Shown: positions 17,562-25,776 of the stretch, piece by piece
Layout of the letters: every line of letters starts with the position of its first letter
How positions within the stretch are numbered: the first letter of the stretch is position 1
Assembly (NCBI RefSeq): GCF_036116635.1
Contig: NZ_CP107995.1
Coordinates: forward strand, 10,483,577 to 10,547,576
Direction: 5' to 3'
DNA length: 64,000 nt
Source of the DNA: Amycolatopsis sp. NBC_00345
GTDB taxonomy: Bacteria > Actinomycetota > Actinomycetes > Mycobacteriales > Pseudonocardiaceae
Made by a program: the position numbers and the translations under genes
The notes under the pieces: generated by a model
What the model was told of the DNA's origin: nothing
Database searches by the model: none
What the model saw: the letters and a program-made list of their open reading frames with translations, nothing else

Positions 17562-18683
17562 CTAAGCTGCTCGGAGTCGTTTGTCGTGGTTCAGGCTATC
17601 CGCAGGCGGGGTCGGCTGCCCGATCCTGTCCGGCAGCGCCAGTTTCACGATCTTCTTCGCCACCGACCACAGCTGCCGGTGCAGCGGGCCGGTGTGGTAC
17701 GGCAGGCCGTAGCGCTCGCAGATGTCCCGCACCTCGCCGGCGATCTGCGGGTAGCGCCGCGCCGGGATGTCCGGGAACAGGTGGTGCTCGATCTGGTGCG
17801 AGAGGTTGCCGGACAGCAGGTGGAACAGCGGACTGCCGCTGATGTTCGCCGAGCCGAGGATCTGGCGCAGGTACCACTGGCCGCGCGACTCGTTCTCGGT
17901 CTCCTCCTCGGTGAAGCTCTCGACGTCGGCGGGGAAGTGGCCGCAGAAGATGATCGAGAACGCCCAGAGGTTGCGGACCAGGTTCGCGCTCGCGTTGCCC
18001 AGCAAGGTCAGCGGCGCGAGCGGGCCGGTCAGCGCGGGGAACAGCAGGTAGTCCTTGCCGACCTGCCGGGCCGCCTTGCGCACGATCTTGCGCAGCACCG
18101 GCACGTTCTCGGCCCAGCTCCGCTCGCCCTTGACGACCCGCTCGATCTCGAGGTCGTGGAACATCACGCCCCACTGGAAGAACATGGCGAGCAGCGTGGC
18201 GTACACCGGGTTGCCCAGGTAGTACGGGTGCCACTTCTGCGCGGTGTCCATCCGCAGCACGCCGTAGCCGACGTCCCGGTCCTTGTCGATGATGTTCGTG
18301 AACGTGTGGTGGATGTAGTTGTGGGAGTGCCGCCAGTTCTCGGCGGGCGCCACGGTGTCCCACTCGAAGCGCTGCGAGCTCAGCTCCGGGATGCGCGTCC
18401 AGTCGTACTGGCCGTGCATCACGTTGTGGCCGATCTCCATGTTGTCCAGGATCTTGGCCAGCGACAGCGCGGCGACGCCGGCCAGCCACGCGGGCGGCAG
18501 GAACCCGGCGAACAGCAGCCCGCGGCCGGTGACCTCGAGCGCGCGCTGGGTCTTGATGATGTTCCGGATGTACTCGACGTCGGTCTCGCCGAGGTCGTCG
18601 ACGATCCGCTGGCGGAGCGCGTCGAGCTCGCGGCCGAACTCCTCGACCTGTTCCGGGGTCAGGCGGTCCTGAAGACCGGTCAT
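17562..18683 (-). CDS. desA3: Acyl-lipid/acyl-CoA fatty-acid desaturase (DesA3-like)
   Basis: A 373-residue membrane di-iron desaturase. The three histidine boxes are present: HNVMH (residues 86-90), HSHNYIHH (H121, H125, H126) and HQIEHHLF near residue 300. Hydrophobic spans surround them. The enzyme inserts a double bond into a fatty acyl chain using O2 and electrons passed from a reductase. The gene directly upstream encodes the matching ferredoxin reductase, the same pairing as Rv3229c/Rv3230c in Mycobacterium tuberculosis, where DesA3 is a stearoyl-CoA delta-9 desaturase. The exact regiospecificity here is not proven. Its likely repressor is the divergent FabR/DesT-type gene at 19946. 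Confidence 0.92.
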   Translation of the reverse strand: MTGLQDRLTPEQVEEFGRELDALRQRIVDDLGETDVEYIRNIIKTQRALEVTGRGLLFAGFLPPAWLAGVAALSLAKILDNMEIGHNVMHGQYDWTRIPELSSQRFEWDTVAPAENWRHSHNYIHHTFTNIIDKDRDVGYGVLRMDTAQKWHPYYLGNPVYATLLAMFFQWGVMFHDLEIERVVKGERSWAENVPVLRKIVRKAARQVGKDYLLFPALTGPLAPLTLLGNASANLVRNLWAFSIIFCGHFPADVESFTEEETENESRGQWYLRQILGSANISGSPLFHLLSGNLSHQIEHHLFPDIPARRYPQIAGEVRDICERYGLPYHTGPLHRQLWSVAKKIVKLALPDRIGQPTPPADSLNHDKRLRAA

Positions 18684-18747
18684 GGGTTCCTCCTGTGGCT
18701 TGCGGGAAACCGGGGCGCGTGAGCGACGCCTCGCCCACGCCGTCCGG

Positions 18748-19836
18748 CTAGGCGTTGATCTCGACGTCCCCGACGGGGACGCTGATGCAGAGCTGGATTT
18801 CCTCGTTCTCTTCGCCGGAGACCTCGCCGGTGCGGGCGTTGCGCACGCGTCCGGCGGTCTTGACCTGGGTGCAGGAGAAGCAGATGCCCATCCGGCAGCC
18901 GTGCTCCGGCGACAGGCCCGCGTCCTCGGCCTGCTCCAGCAGCGGCTTGCCCGAGTTGTCGCACTCGCGCCCGCTGCGCGCGAAGCGCACCCGGCCCTCG
19001 GCGGCCGCCGCGTCGAAGGTCAACGGCGGCGCCGTGAACTCTTCGGTGTGCAGCCGTTCACTCAATCCTTCGGCGCCGAACTGCTCGCGGACCGAGTCCA
19101 TCAGCGGCTTCGGGCCGCAGAGGTAGGTCTCGGCGTCGCGGTACCAGGGCGCGGCCGTGGCGAGGTGCTTCTTCGTGAAGAAGCCGTGCAGGTTCCCGCC
19201 GCGACGGCTGTGGGTGTGCGCGTGCACTACGCGCAGTCCCGGGTGCGCCGCCGCGAGCGCGTCCAGCTCCTCGCGGTAGAGCACGTCGGACGCGGTGTTG
19301 GAGTAGTGCAGGAAGACGATTTCGCCCCGGTGTCCCTCGGCGACGAGCGTGCGCACCATCGCGAGCACCGGCGTGACCCCGCTGCCGCCGCTGACCAGGA
19401 GGATCTTCTCCGGCCTCGGCGTCGGCAGGGTGAACTCTCCGTCCGGTTGGGACAGTCCGAAGACCGTGCCGACGCGGGTGGTCTCCTGCAGGTGCCGGGA
19501 GACCAGGCCCTGCGGGTCGGCCTTCACGGTGAACTCGAGGTCGCCGCCCTGCGGGCCGCACGGCGAGTAGCAACGGGTGCGCCGCACGCCGTCGATCTCC
19601 ACGGTCAGCCGCACGTACTGGCCGGCGTTGAAGTCCTGCCACGCGCGGCTGGGCCGGACGCTGAACGTGACCGTGTCCGGCGTCTGGCGCCGGACGGCCG
19701 TGACCCGCCCGCGGATCTCGCGGCGGACCAGCATCGGGTCGACGAGTTCCAGGTAGCGGTCCACGCCGTGGGGGGTGAGCAGTGCCTCGGCGAGCGAGGC
19801 GAGGCTGCGTACCCGGCGGGGGAGCAGTGTGGCCAT
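18748..19836 (-). CDS. Ferredoxin reductase (FAD, NAD(P)H, C-terminal 2Fe-2S), desaturase partner
   Basis: About 362 residues. Order of domains: FAD-binding barrel with RCYSPCGPQ (RxYS flavin motif), NAD(P)-binding domain with LLVSGGSGVTPVLAMV and TYLCGPKPLMDSV, and a C-terminal plant-type ferredoxin domain with the cysteines of GCRMGICFSCTQ and a later cysteine in IQLCISVPVG. It passes electrons from NAD(P)H to the desaturase encoded next (64-base gap), as Rv3230c does for DesA3. I use the ATG at 19836, which has GGAGG 4 bases upstream; the longer frame would overlap the regulatory palindrome. It is the first gene of the operon. Confidence 0.92.
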   Translation of the reverse strand: MATLLPRRVRSLASLAEALLTPHGVDRYLELVDPMLVRREIRGRVTAVRRQTPDTVTFSVRPSRAWQDFNAGQYVRLTVEIDGVRRTRCYSPCGPQGGDLEFTVKADPQGLVSRHLQETTRVGTVFGLSQPDGEFTLPTPRPEKILLVSGGSGVTPVLAMVRTLVAEGHRGEIVFLHYSNTASDVLYREELDALAAAHPGLRVVHAHTHSRRGGNLHGFFTKKHLATAAPWYRDAETYLCGPKPLMDSVREQFGAEGLSERLHTEEFTAPPLTFDAAAAEGRVRFARSGRECDNSGKPLLEQAEDAGLSPEHGCRMGICFSCTQVKTAGRVRNARTGEVSGEENEEIQLCISVPVGDVEINA

Positions 19837-19870
19837 CACGCCTCCAGAGGTTCGAGTGACCAGAAGTTTG

Positions 19871-19888
19871 AGTGCACAGTTGTACACT
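19871..19888. promoter_or_regulatory. 18-bp palindrome, probable operator of the FabR/DesT-like repressor
   Basis: The sequence AGTGCACAGTTGTACACT reads as AGTG-N-ACA-NN-TGT-N-CACT, a palindrome with only the expected central and flanking ambiguities. It lies between the reductase start (19836, minus) and the TetR gene start (19946, plus), where it could control both promoters. As I recall, the E. coli FabR site also has an ACA-N2-TGT core; that comparison should be checked. Confidence 0.7.
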
Positions 19889-19945
19889 CACTAGTGTGGG
19901 GGCACGGACGGGTGTGCTGTCAACGCGAGAGTGAGGTGATGTGAC

Positions 19946-20620
19946 GTGTGCCATGACGAAGCCGTCAGTACGCTGCCGGACGTGGTGGGAGTCGAGGAGC
20001 CGGTGACCAGGCAGGAGCGCAAGCAGCGGACCCGTCAGGCGCTGCTCGACGCCGCGCTGGAGCTGCTGGCCGACCGCGGTTTCGCGAGCCTTTCCCTGCG
20101 TGAGGTCGCCAAGCGCGCGGGCATCGTGCCCACGGCGTTCTACCGGCATTTCGCGTCGATGGAGGAGCTGGGCGTCGCCCTCGTCGAGGAGGCGACGCGG
20201 ACGCTGCGCGACATGATCCGCGCCGCCCGGACCGACCGGAACAGCTACCGGCGGATGATCCAGGCCTCGGTGCGCACGCTGTACGAACACGTCCGCGCCC
20301 AGGAGGACCACTTCCGGTTCCTCACGCGCGAGCGCTACAGCGGCACCGGCCCGGTGGCGCGGGCCATCGCCGTGGAGCTGAAGCTGTTTTCCAGCGAGCT
20401 GGCGATCGACCTCGCCCGGTTCGACCACCTGCGGGAATGGCCGTCCGAAGACCTGTACATCCTGGCCGACCTGATCGTCACGGCGATGCTCGCCACGGTC
20501 GTCGACCTCCTGGAAGCCCGCCCCGGCGACGCGGAGGCGGACGCGCGCACGATCGCCGTCGCGGAGAAGCGGCTGCGGCTGATCCTGCTCGGCGTGCCCC
20601 GCTGGCAGCCGTCCGCCTAG
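19946..20620 (+). CDS. TetR-family regulator of the FabR/DesT type
   Basis: A 224-residue TetR repressor. The DNA-binding region ASLSLREVAKRAGIVPTAFY followed by RHFASMEELGVALVEE is close to the N-terminal half of E. coli FabR and Pseudomonas DesT, which sense unsaturated versus saturated acyl-CoA and control desaturation genes. The ligand domain also keeps the FRFLTRERYSGTG segment that resembles the FabR family. It is divergent from the reductase-desaturase operon, the same arrangement as desT and desCB. I use the GTG at 19946; a GTG 19 codons later (20003) would remove a non-conserved leader. Control of the desaturase operon and of itself through the palindrome at 19871 is inferred. Confidence 0.88.
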   Translation: MCHDEAVSTLPDVVGVEEPVTRQERKQRTRQALLDAALELLADRGFASLSLREVAKRAGIVPTAFYRHFASMEELGVALVEEATRTLRDMIRAARTDRNSYRRMIQASVRTLYEHVRAQEDHFRFLTRERYSGTGPVARAIAVELKLFSSELAIDLARFDHLREWPSEDLYILADLIVTAMLATVVDLLEARPGDAEADARTIAVAEKRLRLILLGVPRWQPSA

Positions 20621-20736
20621 CGGGCGAACCGCTCACCCGTCTGCTGAGGCGAAATGCGTCTCAAGCGGCTAGGGACTCTCCTTCGCACGTGGTAGAAAAC
20701 GCGGAGATCGATGATCCTCAAGGTCGAGGAGGTCGC

Positions 20737-21843
20737 GTGGCGGAGAGCGGAAACCGGCTGACGGTCGGGGTGGTCGCGGAGTCCCGGCCCGGGGAGCGCC
20801 GGGTGGCGATGGTGCCGAAGCTGGTCGCCCGGCTGGCGCAGCGTGGCCTCCGGGTGGTGGTCGAACCGCGGGCCGGAGCCGGCGCACAGCTGGCGGACGA
20901 CGCGTACGTGCAGGCCGGCGCCGAACTCGGCGACGCCTGGGCGGCCGACGTCGTGCTGAAGGTCGCGCCACCGTCCGAAAGCGAGGTCGGCAAGCTGAAA
21001 CCGGGCACCGTCCTGATCGGATTCCTCGATCCCCGCGGTGACCCCGGCGGCATAACCACGCTGGAGCGGGCCGGCGTGCGCGCGTTCGCGATGGAGGCCG
21101 TTCCCCGGATCTCCCGCGCGCAGGCGATGGACGCATTGTCTTCGCAGAGCAGCGTTTCCGGCTATCGCGCGGTGCTGCTCGCCGCGGAGAAGTTCACGCG
21201 GTTCTTCCCGATGCTGACCACCGCGGCCGGCACCGTTCCACCGGCGAAGGTGCTGGTGCTCGGCGCCGGCGTCGCGGGCCTGCAGGCGCTCGCCACGGCC
21301 AAGCGGCTCGGCGCGCAGACCACCGGGTACGATGTGCGGCCCGAGGTGGGGGAGCAGGTGCGCTCGATCGGCGCGAAGTTCCTCGACCTCGGCATCGAGG
21401 CCGTCGGCGAGGGCGGTTACGCGCGAGAGCTGACCGAGGAGGAGCGCGCCGAGCAACAGCGCCGGCTCACCGAGGCGATCACGAAGTTCGACGTGGTCAT
21501 CACCACCGCGCTGGTGCCCGGGCGAAAGGCACCGACCCTCGTCACCGCCGACGCCGTGAAGGGCATGCCCGCCGGCGGCGTTGTGCTCGACCTGGCCGGC
21601 GAGAGCGGCGGCAACTGCGAGCTGAGCCGGCCCGGCGAGGACGTCGTCGAGTACGACGTCACGATCAGCGCCCCGCTCAACCTGCCGGCCGGGATGCCGG
21701 CGCACGCGAGCGAGCTGTACGCCCGGAACGTCACGGAGCTGCTCGAACTGCTGGTCACCACCGACGGCGAGCTGAAACTCGACTTCTCCGACGAGGTCGT
21801 CGCCGGGGCCAACGTGGCCGGGCGCGAAGGGAGCGCATCGTGA
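20737..21843 (+). CDS. pntAA: NAD(P) transhydrogenase alpha subunit, part 1 (domain I)
   Basis: A 368-residue soluble NAD(H)-binding subunit of the proton-translocating transhydrogenase, which uses the proton gradient to make NADPH from NADH. Visible features are ESRPGERRVAMVPKLV at the N-terminus, the NAD-binding core VLVLGAGVAGLQALATAKR, the mobile-loop region and the LVTADAVKGMPAGGVVLDLA segment. The GTG at 20737 is chosen because GAGGAGG lies 4 bases upstream; the frame upstream overlaps the end of the TetR gene. The alpha subunit is split into two genes, the three-gene type found in actinobacteria. It overlaps pntAB by 4 bases. Confidence 0.95.
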   Translation: MAESGNRLTVGVVAESRPGERRVAMVPKLVARLAQRGLRVVVEPRAGAGAQLADDAYVQAGAELGDAWAADVVLKVAPPSESEVGKLKPGTVLIGFLDPRGDPGGITTLERAGVRAFAMEAVPRISRAQAMDALSSQSSVSGYRAVLLAAEKFTRFFPMLTTAAGTVPPAKVLVLGAGVAGLQALATAKRLGAQTTGYDVRPEVGEQVRSIGAKFLDLGIEAVGEGGYARELTEEERAEQQRRLTEAITKFDVVITTALVPGRKAPTLVTADAVKGMPAGGVVLDLAGESGGNCELSRPGEDVVEYDVTISAPLNLPAGMPAHASELYARNVTELLELLVTTDGELKLDFSDEVVAGANVAGREGSAS

Positions 21844-22154
21844 CGCTGGTGGAGAACCTGGCCGTGCTGGTGCTCGCGGGCTTCGTGGGCTTCACGGTGA
21901 TCTCGAAGGTGCCGAACACCCTGCACACCCCGCTGATGTCCGGCACCAACGCCATCCACGGCATCGTCCTGCTGGGCGGGCTGGTCGTGCTCGGGCTGGG
22001 CGTCGACGGGGTGCTCAACAAGATCCTGCTGGTGATCGCCATCGCGTTCGGCACGATCAACGTGGTCGGCGGCTTCCTCGTCACCGACCGGATGCTGGCG
22101 ATGTTCAAGGCGAAGAAGCCGGAATCGGGCGAGGAAGAGGAGAACGGCAAGTGA
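21840..22154 (+). CDS. pntAB: NAD(P) transhydrogenase alpha subunit, part 2 (membrane)
   Basis: A 104-residue membrane protein with three hydrophobic helices that forms part of domain II, the proton channel of the transhydrogenase. The sequence LAGFVGFTVISKVPNTLHTP and the following MSGTNAIHGIVLLG are typical. It starts with GTG inside the pntAA stop region (GTGA, 4-base overlap) and likewise overlaps pntB by 4 bases, so translation of the three genes is coupled. The C-terminus is charged and cytoplasmic. Confidence 0.95.
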   Translation: MTLVENLAVLVLAGFVGFTVISKVPNTLHTPLMSGTNAIHGIVLLGGLVVLGLGVDGVLNKILLVIAIAFGTINVVGGFLVTDRMLAMFKAKKPESGEEEENGK

Positions 22155-23539
22155 CCCAGCTCGTCGCGGTCCTCTACATCGTCGCGTTCGCCCTGTTCAT
22201 CTACGGCCTGATGGGCCTCACCGGCCCGCGCACGGCGGTGCGCGGCAACTGGATCGCCGCCACCGGCATGGGCGTCGCGGTGGTCGCGACGCTGCTCACA
22301 CCCGGAATGGGCAACTGGCTGCTGATCGTCCTCGGCGTCGCGATCGGCGCGCTGGTCGGCGTGCCGTCCGCGCGCAAGGTCAAGATGACCGCGATGCCGC
22401 AGATGGTGGCGCTGTTCAACGGCGTCGGCGGCGGCGCGGTGGCCCTGATCGCGTGGGTCGAGTTCCGCAGCACCGACGCGTACGCGCACGAGCCGCTGTA
22501 CGTCGCGATCGCCTCGCTCTTCGCCGCGCTGATCGGCTCGATCTCCTTCTGGGGCTCGATCATCGCGTTCGGCAAGCTGCAGGAGGTCATCACCGGCCGC
22601 CCGGTCACGCTCGGGAAGCTCCAGCAGCCGGTGAACGCGCTGCTCCTGCTGATCGCGCTCGCCTGCGCCGTGATCATCCTGGTCGGGGGCGACGCGGAGC
22701 TGCTGGTGATCGGGCTGCTCGTGGCCGCCGCGATCCTGGGTGTCACGTCGGTGCTGCCTATCGGCGGCGCCGATATGCCGGTGGTGATCTCGCTGCTGAA
22801 CGCGTGCACCGGCCTTTCCGCGGCCGCGATGGGCCTGGCGCTGTCCAACACGGCGCTGATCGTGGCGGGCATGATCGTCGGCGCGTCCGGCTCGATCCTG
22901 ACGAACCTGATGGCGAAGGCGATGAACCGGTCGATCCCGGCGATCGTGGCCGGCGGGTTCGGCGGCGGCACGGCCGTCGCGTCCAGCGCGGGTTCGGGCG
23001 AGGCGCGGCCGGTGCGTTCGACCAGCGCGGCGGACACCGCGATCCAGATGGCCTACGCGAGCAAGGTGGTCGTGGTGCCGGGTTACGGCATGGCCGTGGC
23101 GCAGGCGCAGCACACCGTGCGCGAGATGGCGAAACTGCTGGAGTCCAAGGGAATCGAGGTCGCCTACGCGATCCACCCGGTGGCCGGCCGGATGCCGGGC
23201 CACATGAACGTGCTGCTCGCCGAGGCCGACGTGCCCTACGAGCAGCTCAAGGAAATGGACGAGATCAACTCCGAGTTCGCGCAGACCGACGTCGCCCTCG
23301 TGATCGGCGCGAACGACGTGATCAACCCGGCCGCCGAGACCGACCCCGGTTCGCCGATCTACGGCATGCCGATCCTGAAGGTCAGCGACAGCCGCTCGGT
23401 GATCGTCCTCAAGCGCTCGATGAGCTCGGGCTTCGCGGGCATCGACAACGACCTGTTCTACGATGCCAAGACCAGCATGCTCTTCGGGGACGCCAAGTCT
23501 TCGGTGGGCGAGATCGTGGAGGAGCTCAAAGCACTGTGA
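22151..23539 (+). CDS. pntB: NAD(P) transhydrogenase beta subunit
   Basis: A 462-residue subunit combining about eight transmembrane helices of domain II (residues 1-~260) with the NADP(H)-binding domain III. The membrane part contains MPQMVALFNGVGGGAVALIA. Domain III has VVVPGYGMAVAQAQH, the HPVAGRMPGHMNVLLAEA segment and LVIGANDVINPAA. Together with pntAA and pntAB it forms the complete enzyme in the cytoplasmic membrane. Placed after a fatty-acid desaturation locus, it could supply NADPH for lipid synthesis, but co-regulation is not shown. Its stop overlaps the start of the next gene by 4 bases. Confidence 0.96.
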   Translation: MTQLVAVLYIVAFALFIYGLMGLTGPRTAVRGNWIAATGMGVAVVATLLTPGMGNWLLIVLGVAIGALVGVPSARKVKMTAMPQMVALFNGVGGGAVALIAWVEFRSTDAYAHEPLYVAIASLFAALIGSISFWGSIIAFGKLQEVITGRPVTLGKLQQPVNALLLLIALACAVIILVGGDAELLVIGLLVAAAILGVTSVLPIGGADMPVVISLLNACTGLSAAAMGLALSNTALIVAGMIVGASGSILTNLMAKAMNRSIPAIVAGGFGGGTAVASSAGSGEARPVRSTSAADTAIQMAYASKVVVVPGYGMAVAQAQHTVREMAKLLESKGIEVAYAIHPVAGRMPGHMNVLLAEADVPYEQLKEMDEINSEFAQTDVALVIGANDVINPAAETDPGSPIYGMPILKVSDSRSVIVLKRSMSSGFAGIDNDLFYDAKTSMLFGDAKSSVGEIVEELKAL

Positions 23540-24267
23540 ACGCGGGGTCGGACGTACGCGCGGAGTTCGCCGAGCCGACCGAGAACCTGGCGTTCGACGA
23601 GGCGTTGCTGCGAGTGGCGCCTTCGGCCCCGGTGCTGTGGCTGTGGCGCAACCCGGTCTGTGTTGTCGTCGGGCGTGGGCAGAAGGTGGCGCGGGAGGTG
23701 CGCGTCGCGGAGTGCGCGCGCGACGGCGTCCCGGTCCTGCGGCGAGCCAGCGGCGGCGGCACGGTGTTCCATGACCCGGGGAACCTGAACGTGACTTTGG
23801 TGCTGCCGGGCCCGCCGGACCGCCCGCTGGAAATGCTGGGCCTGGTCATGTCGGCGGCGGTGGAGAAGCTGGGCCTGACGCCGCGCCTGGGCGAACGAGG
23901 CTTGTTCGTGGGTACGCAGAAGCTTTGCGGCTTCGCGGTCTTCCGCACGAAGGGCGGGCTGCTGGCGCACTCGACGCTGCTGATCGACACGGACGCCTCG
24001 CGCGTCGGCGCGTACCTCACCGGCCCGCCGCCGGACCCGAAGCCACTGGACTCGCACCGCAGCCCCGTCGCGTCACTGTCCGGCCACGGCCTGTCGTTCT
24101 CCCCGGGCGAGGTGGAGTCCGTGGTACGCGCGGCGGCCGCTTCGCTGCTCGGCCCGCTCGAGCCGCGCCCACCGTCTCCAGCCGAACTGGACCGGCAACG
24201 CACACTGCTGCGTACCCGCTACCACTACGACGCCTGGCACACCGACGGACGGCAACGCCAACCCTGA
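23536..24267 (+). CDS. Lipoate-protein ligase A-like protein (biotin/lipoate transferase fold)
   Basis: A 243-residue protein of the LplA/BPL fold. Motifs are LRRASGGGTVFHDPGNLN (the RRxSGGGxVxHD substrate loop) and GTQKLCGFAVFRTKGGLLAH with the catalytic-type lysine, followed by HSTLL. These residues bind lipoyl-AMP or octanoyl groups. It lacks the C-terminal domain of full-length E. coli LplA. The true substrate could be lipoate, octanoate or something else. It begins with GTG overlapping the pntB stop by 4 bases, so it is translationally coupled to the transhydrogenase genes, an unusual partner for a lipoate ligase. Transcription would end at the terminator now split by the IS30 element. 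Confidence 0.85.
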   Translation: MNAGSDVRAEFAEPTENLAFDEALLRVAPSAPVLWLWRNPVCVVVGRGQKVAREVRVAECARDGVPVLRRASGGGTVFHDPGNLNVTLVLPGPPDRPLEMLGLVMSAAVEKLGLTPRLGERGLFVGTQKLCGFAVFRTKGGLLAHSTLLIDTDASRVGAYLTGPPPDPKPLDSHRSPVASLSGHGLSFSPGEVESVVRAAAASLLGPLEPRPPSPAELDRQRTLLRTRYHYDAWHTDGRQRQP

Positions 24268-24304
24268 CACCGCCCGAAACAGCGAAGCCCCTCGCGGTGT
24301 GAAG

Positions 24305-24332
24305 GGCGGATTCTCGGGGTCCTCGCAACACC
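24305..24332 (+). repeat. IS30 terminal inverted repeat, end distal to the transposase start
   Basis: The 28-base end begins GGCGGATTCTCGGGGTCC and finishes CGCAACACC. It matches the opposite end at 24 of 28 positions when that is reverse-complemented. The transposase stop codon lies 7 bases inside. Confidence 0.8.
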
Positions 24333-24339
24333 TGATGGT

Positions 24340-25722
24340 CTAGATGGCTGTCAGTAGATCACGCAGACGCTCGGCTGGGGTTTTCCAGCCGAGCGTTTTG
24401 CGTGGGCGGCGGTTGAGTTTCTGGGCGACGTGCTCGAGGTCTTCGGATCCGTAGACGCTCAGGTCGGTGCCCTTGGGGAAGTACTGCCGCAGCAGGCCGT
24501 TGGTGTTCTCGTTCGATCCGCGTTGCCAGGGCGAGTGCGGGTCGCAGAAGTAGACCGGTACTCCGGTGGCCACGGTGAACTGCTTGTGTGCGGCCATTTC
24601 GCAGCCTTGGTCCCAGGTCAGCGAGCCGCGTAGGTGTTCGGGCAGGGACCCGATCAACGGCACGAGCACATCGCGGACTTCCTCGGCGGTGTGTCCGCCG
24701 GGCAGGTGCCCGAGCAGGACGTAGCGGGTGGAGCGCTCGACCAGGGTCACGATCGCGCTGTCGCTGCGGGTGCCGACGATCAGGTCACCTTCCCAGTGGC
24801 CGGGCACGGCTCGGTCCTCGATCTCGGCGGGACGGTCGGAGATCATCACCATCTCGTCGACGAACCGCTGAGTGCGCTGATCAGGACGCCGGTGGGGCTT
24901 GCGCCTGGTGCGCCCAGTGCGCAGCGCCGTAGCGACCTCGCGCCGCAGCCCGCCACAGGCCTGGACATAGATCGCCTGGTAGATCGTCTCCGTACTCACC
25001 CGTATGCTCTCGTCGTCCGGGAACTCGGTCACCAGAGCGTGGCAGATCTGCTCAGGCGACCACTCCTCCCGCAGCTTGCTGGTGACGTAGTCCCGCAGCG
25101 GTCCGTCGTGAGCCAGCTTGGATGCCTTGTGCCGCACACGGCTCTTCGCCCACGCCCGCTGGGCCCGGTATGGCCGGTAGACGCCTCCCACGGCGTAAGC
25201 GTCGATCTCACGCTTGATCGTGGACGCAGGCCGGCCCAGTTCGCGCCCGATCGCCCGCAGCGAAGCGCCCTGACGGTGCAGGTCGGCGATCGTCTCGCGC
25301 TCGACCAGGGTCAGGAACCGGGGATGCAGCCCGGCCTCCAAGGACCTCACCGTGGGCGGCTGCGTCGCCGTGACCATCGTGGTCACGCCCGTCCGGTAGT
25401 CCACCTTGCGCCCGCCGGGATAGACGCGGGTCGGGCCAATTGATCGCACCCCGTGATCCCAGTCCTGCGCCGTGCGCACGTTGACCCCGACACGCCGGGC
25501 GGCCTCCTTACGGCTGACCCCTTCTCCGCGCAGCCGGTCGTACTCCCCACGACCGGGGTGACCACCCTGGCTGGTGCTCCCACGCCCTCGAAGGCCAGCC
25601 CGCCGGACCCACCCGAAGGCCGTGTTCAGGTTCACCCCGACCGCCCGCGACGCGACCGAGACGTTGCCGTCCTCCCGCTCCAGCGCCTCGAAGAACCTCT
25701 TCCGCAACTCCGGTGACAGCAC
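24340..25722 (-). CDS. IS30-family transposase
   Basis: A 460-residue DDE transposase. The N-terminal third has two HTH-like segments (VASRAVGVNLNTAFGWVRRAG and SRKEAARRVGVNVRTAQDW) and an IS30-type HTH (ETIADLHRQGASLRAIGREL). The catalytic domain shows the first Asp in GHWEGDLIVG, the second in LTWDQGCEMA and the Glu in QRGSNENTNGLLRQYF, the IS30 signature. The frame is intact and full length for the family. The start is GTG at 25722, directly after a hairpin that contains its Shine-Dalgarno GGGGA. It lies antisense to the upstream pnt-lplA transcript. Confidence 0.95.
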   Translation of the reverse strand: MLSPELRKRFFEALEREDGNVSVASRAVGVNLNTAFGWVRRAGLRGRGSTSQGGHPGRGEYDRLRGEGVSRKEAARRVGVNVRTAQDWDHGVRSIGPTRVYPGGRKVDYRTGVTTMVTATQPPTVRSLEAGLHPRFLTLVERETIADLHRQGASLRAIGRELGRPASTIKREIDAYAVGGVYRPYRAQRAWAKSRVRHKASKLAHDGPLRDYVTSKLREEWSPEQICHALVTEFPDDESIRVSTETIYQAIYVQACGGLRREVATALRTGRTRRKPHRRPDQRTQRFVDEMVMISDRPAEIEDRAVPGHWEGDLIVGTRSDSAIVTLVERSTRYVLLGHLPGGHTAEEVRDVLVPLIGSLPEHLRGSLTWDQGCEMAAHKQFTVATGVPVYFCDPHSPWQRGSNENTNGLLRQYFPKGTDLSVYGSEDLEHVAQKLNRRPRKTLGWKTPAERLRDLLTAI

Positions 25723-25763
25723 GATCCCCGCAACTCCCTGAAATCCAGGGTGTTGCGGGGATC
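25723..25763 (-). promoter_or_regulatory. Subterminal hairpin covering the transposase ribosome-binding site
   Basis: In the transposase direction, the 41 bases before the GTG start fold on themselves: GATCCCCGCAACACCCTG pairs with CAGGGAGTTGCGGGGATC around a short loop, with one A/A mismatch. The GGGGA that would recruit the ribosome is inside the 3' arm. Read-through transcripts from outside should form this hairpin and be poorly translated, while a promoter starting within it would escape. Confidence 0.6.
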
Positions 25764-25776
25764 GCTAGAATCCGCC
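25749..25776 (-). repeat. IS30 terminal inverted repeat, transposase-start end
   Basis: Read on the minus strand this end begins GGCGGATTCTAGCGATCC and finishes CGCAACACC. It overlaps the 5' arm of the subterminal hairpin. Confidence 0.8.

Larger units (their letters stand above)
24305..25776 (-). mobile_element. IS30-family insertion sequence, 1472 bp
   Basis: Complete element with one transposase gene. Its 28-bp ends are imperfect inverted repeats (24305-24332 and 25749-25776, 24 of 28 identical, beginning GGCGGATTCT). The flanking AAG at 24302-24304 and 25777-25779 fits the short 2-3-bp target duplication usual for IS30 elements. Intact ends, gene and target duplication suggest a recent and possibly active copy. 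Confidence 0.85.

Noticed and set aside
15711..18722. A 1003-codon plus-strand open frame
   Set aside because: Antisense to the response regulator, kinase and desaturase genes, which all have clear motifs on the other strand.
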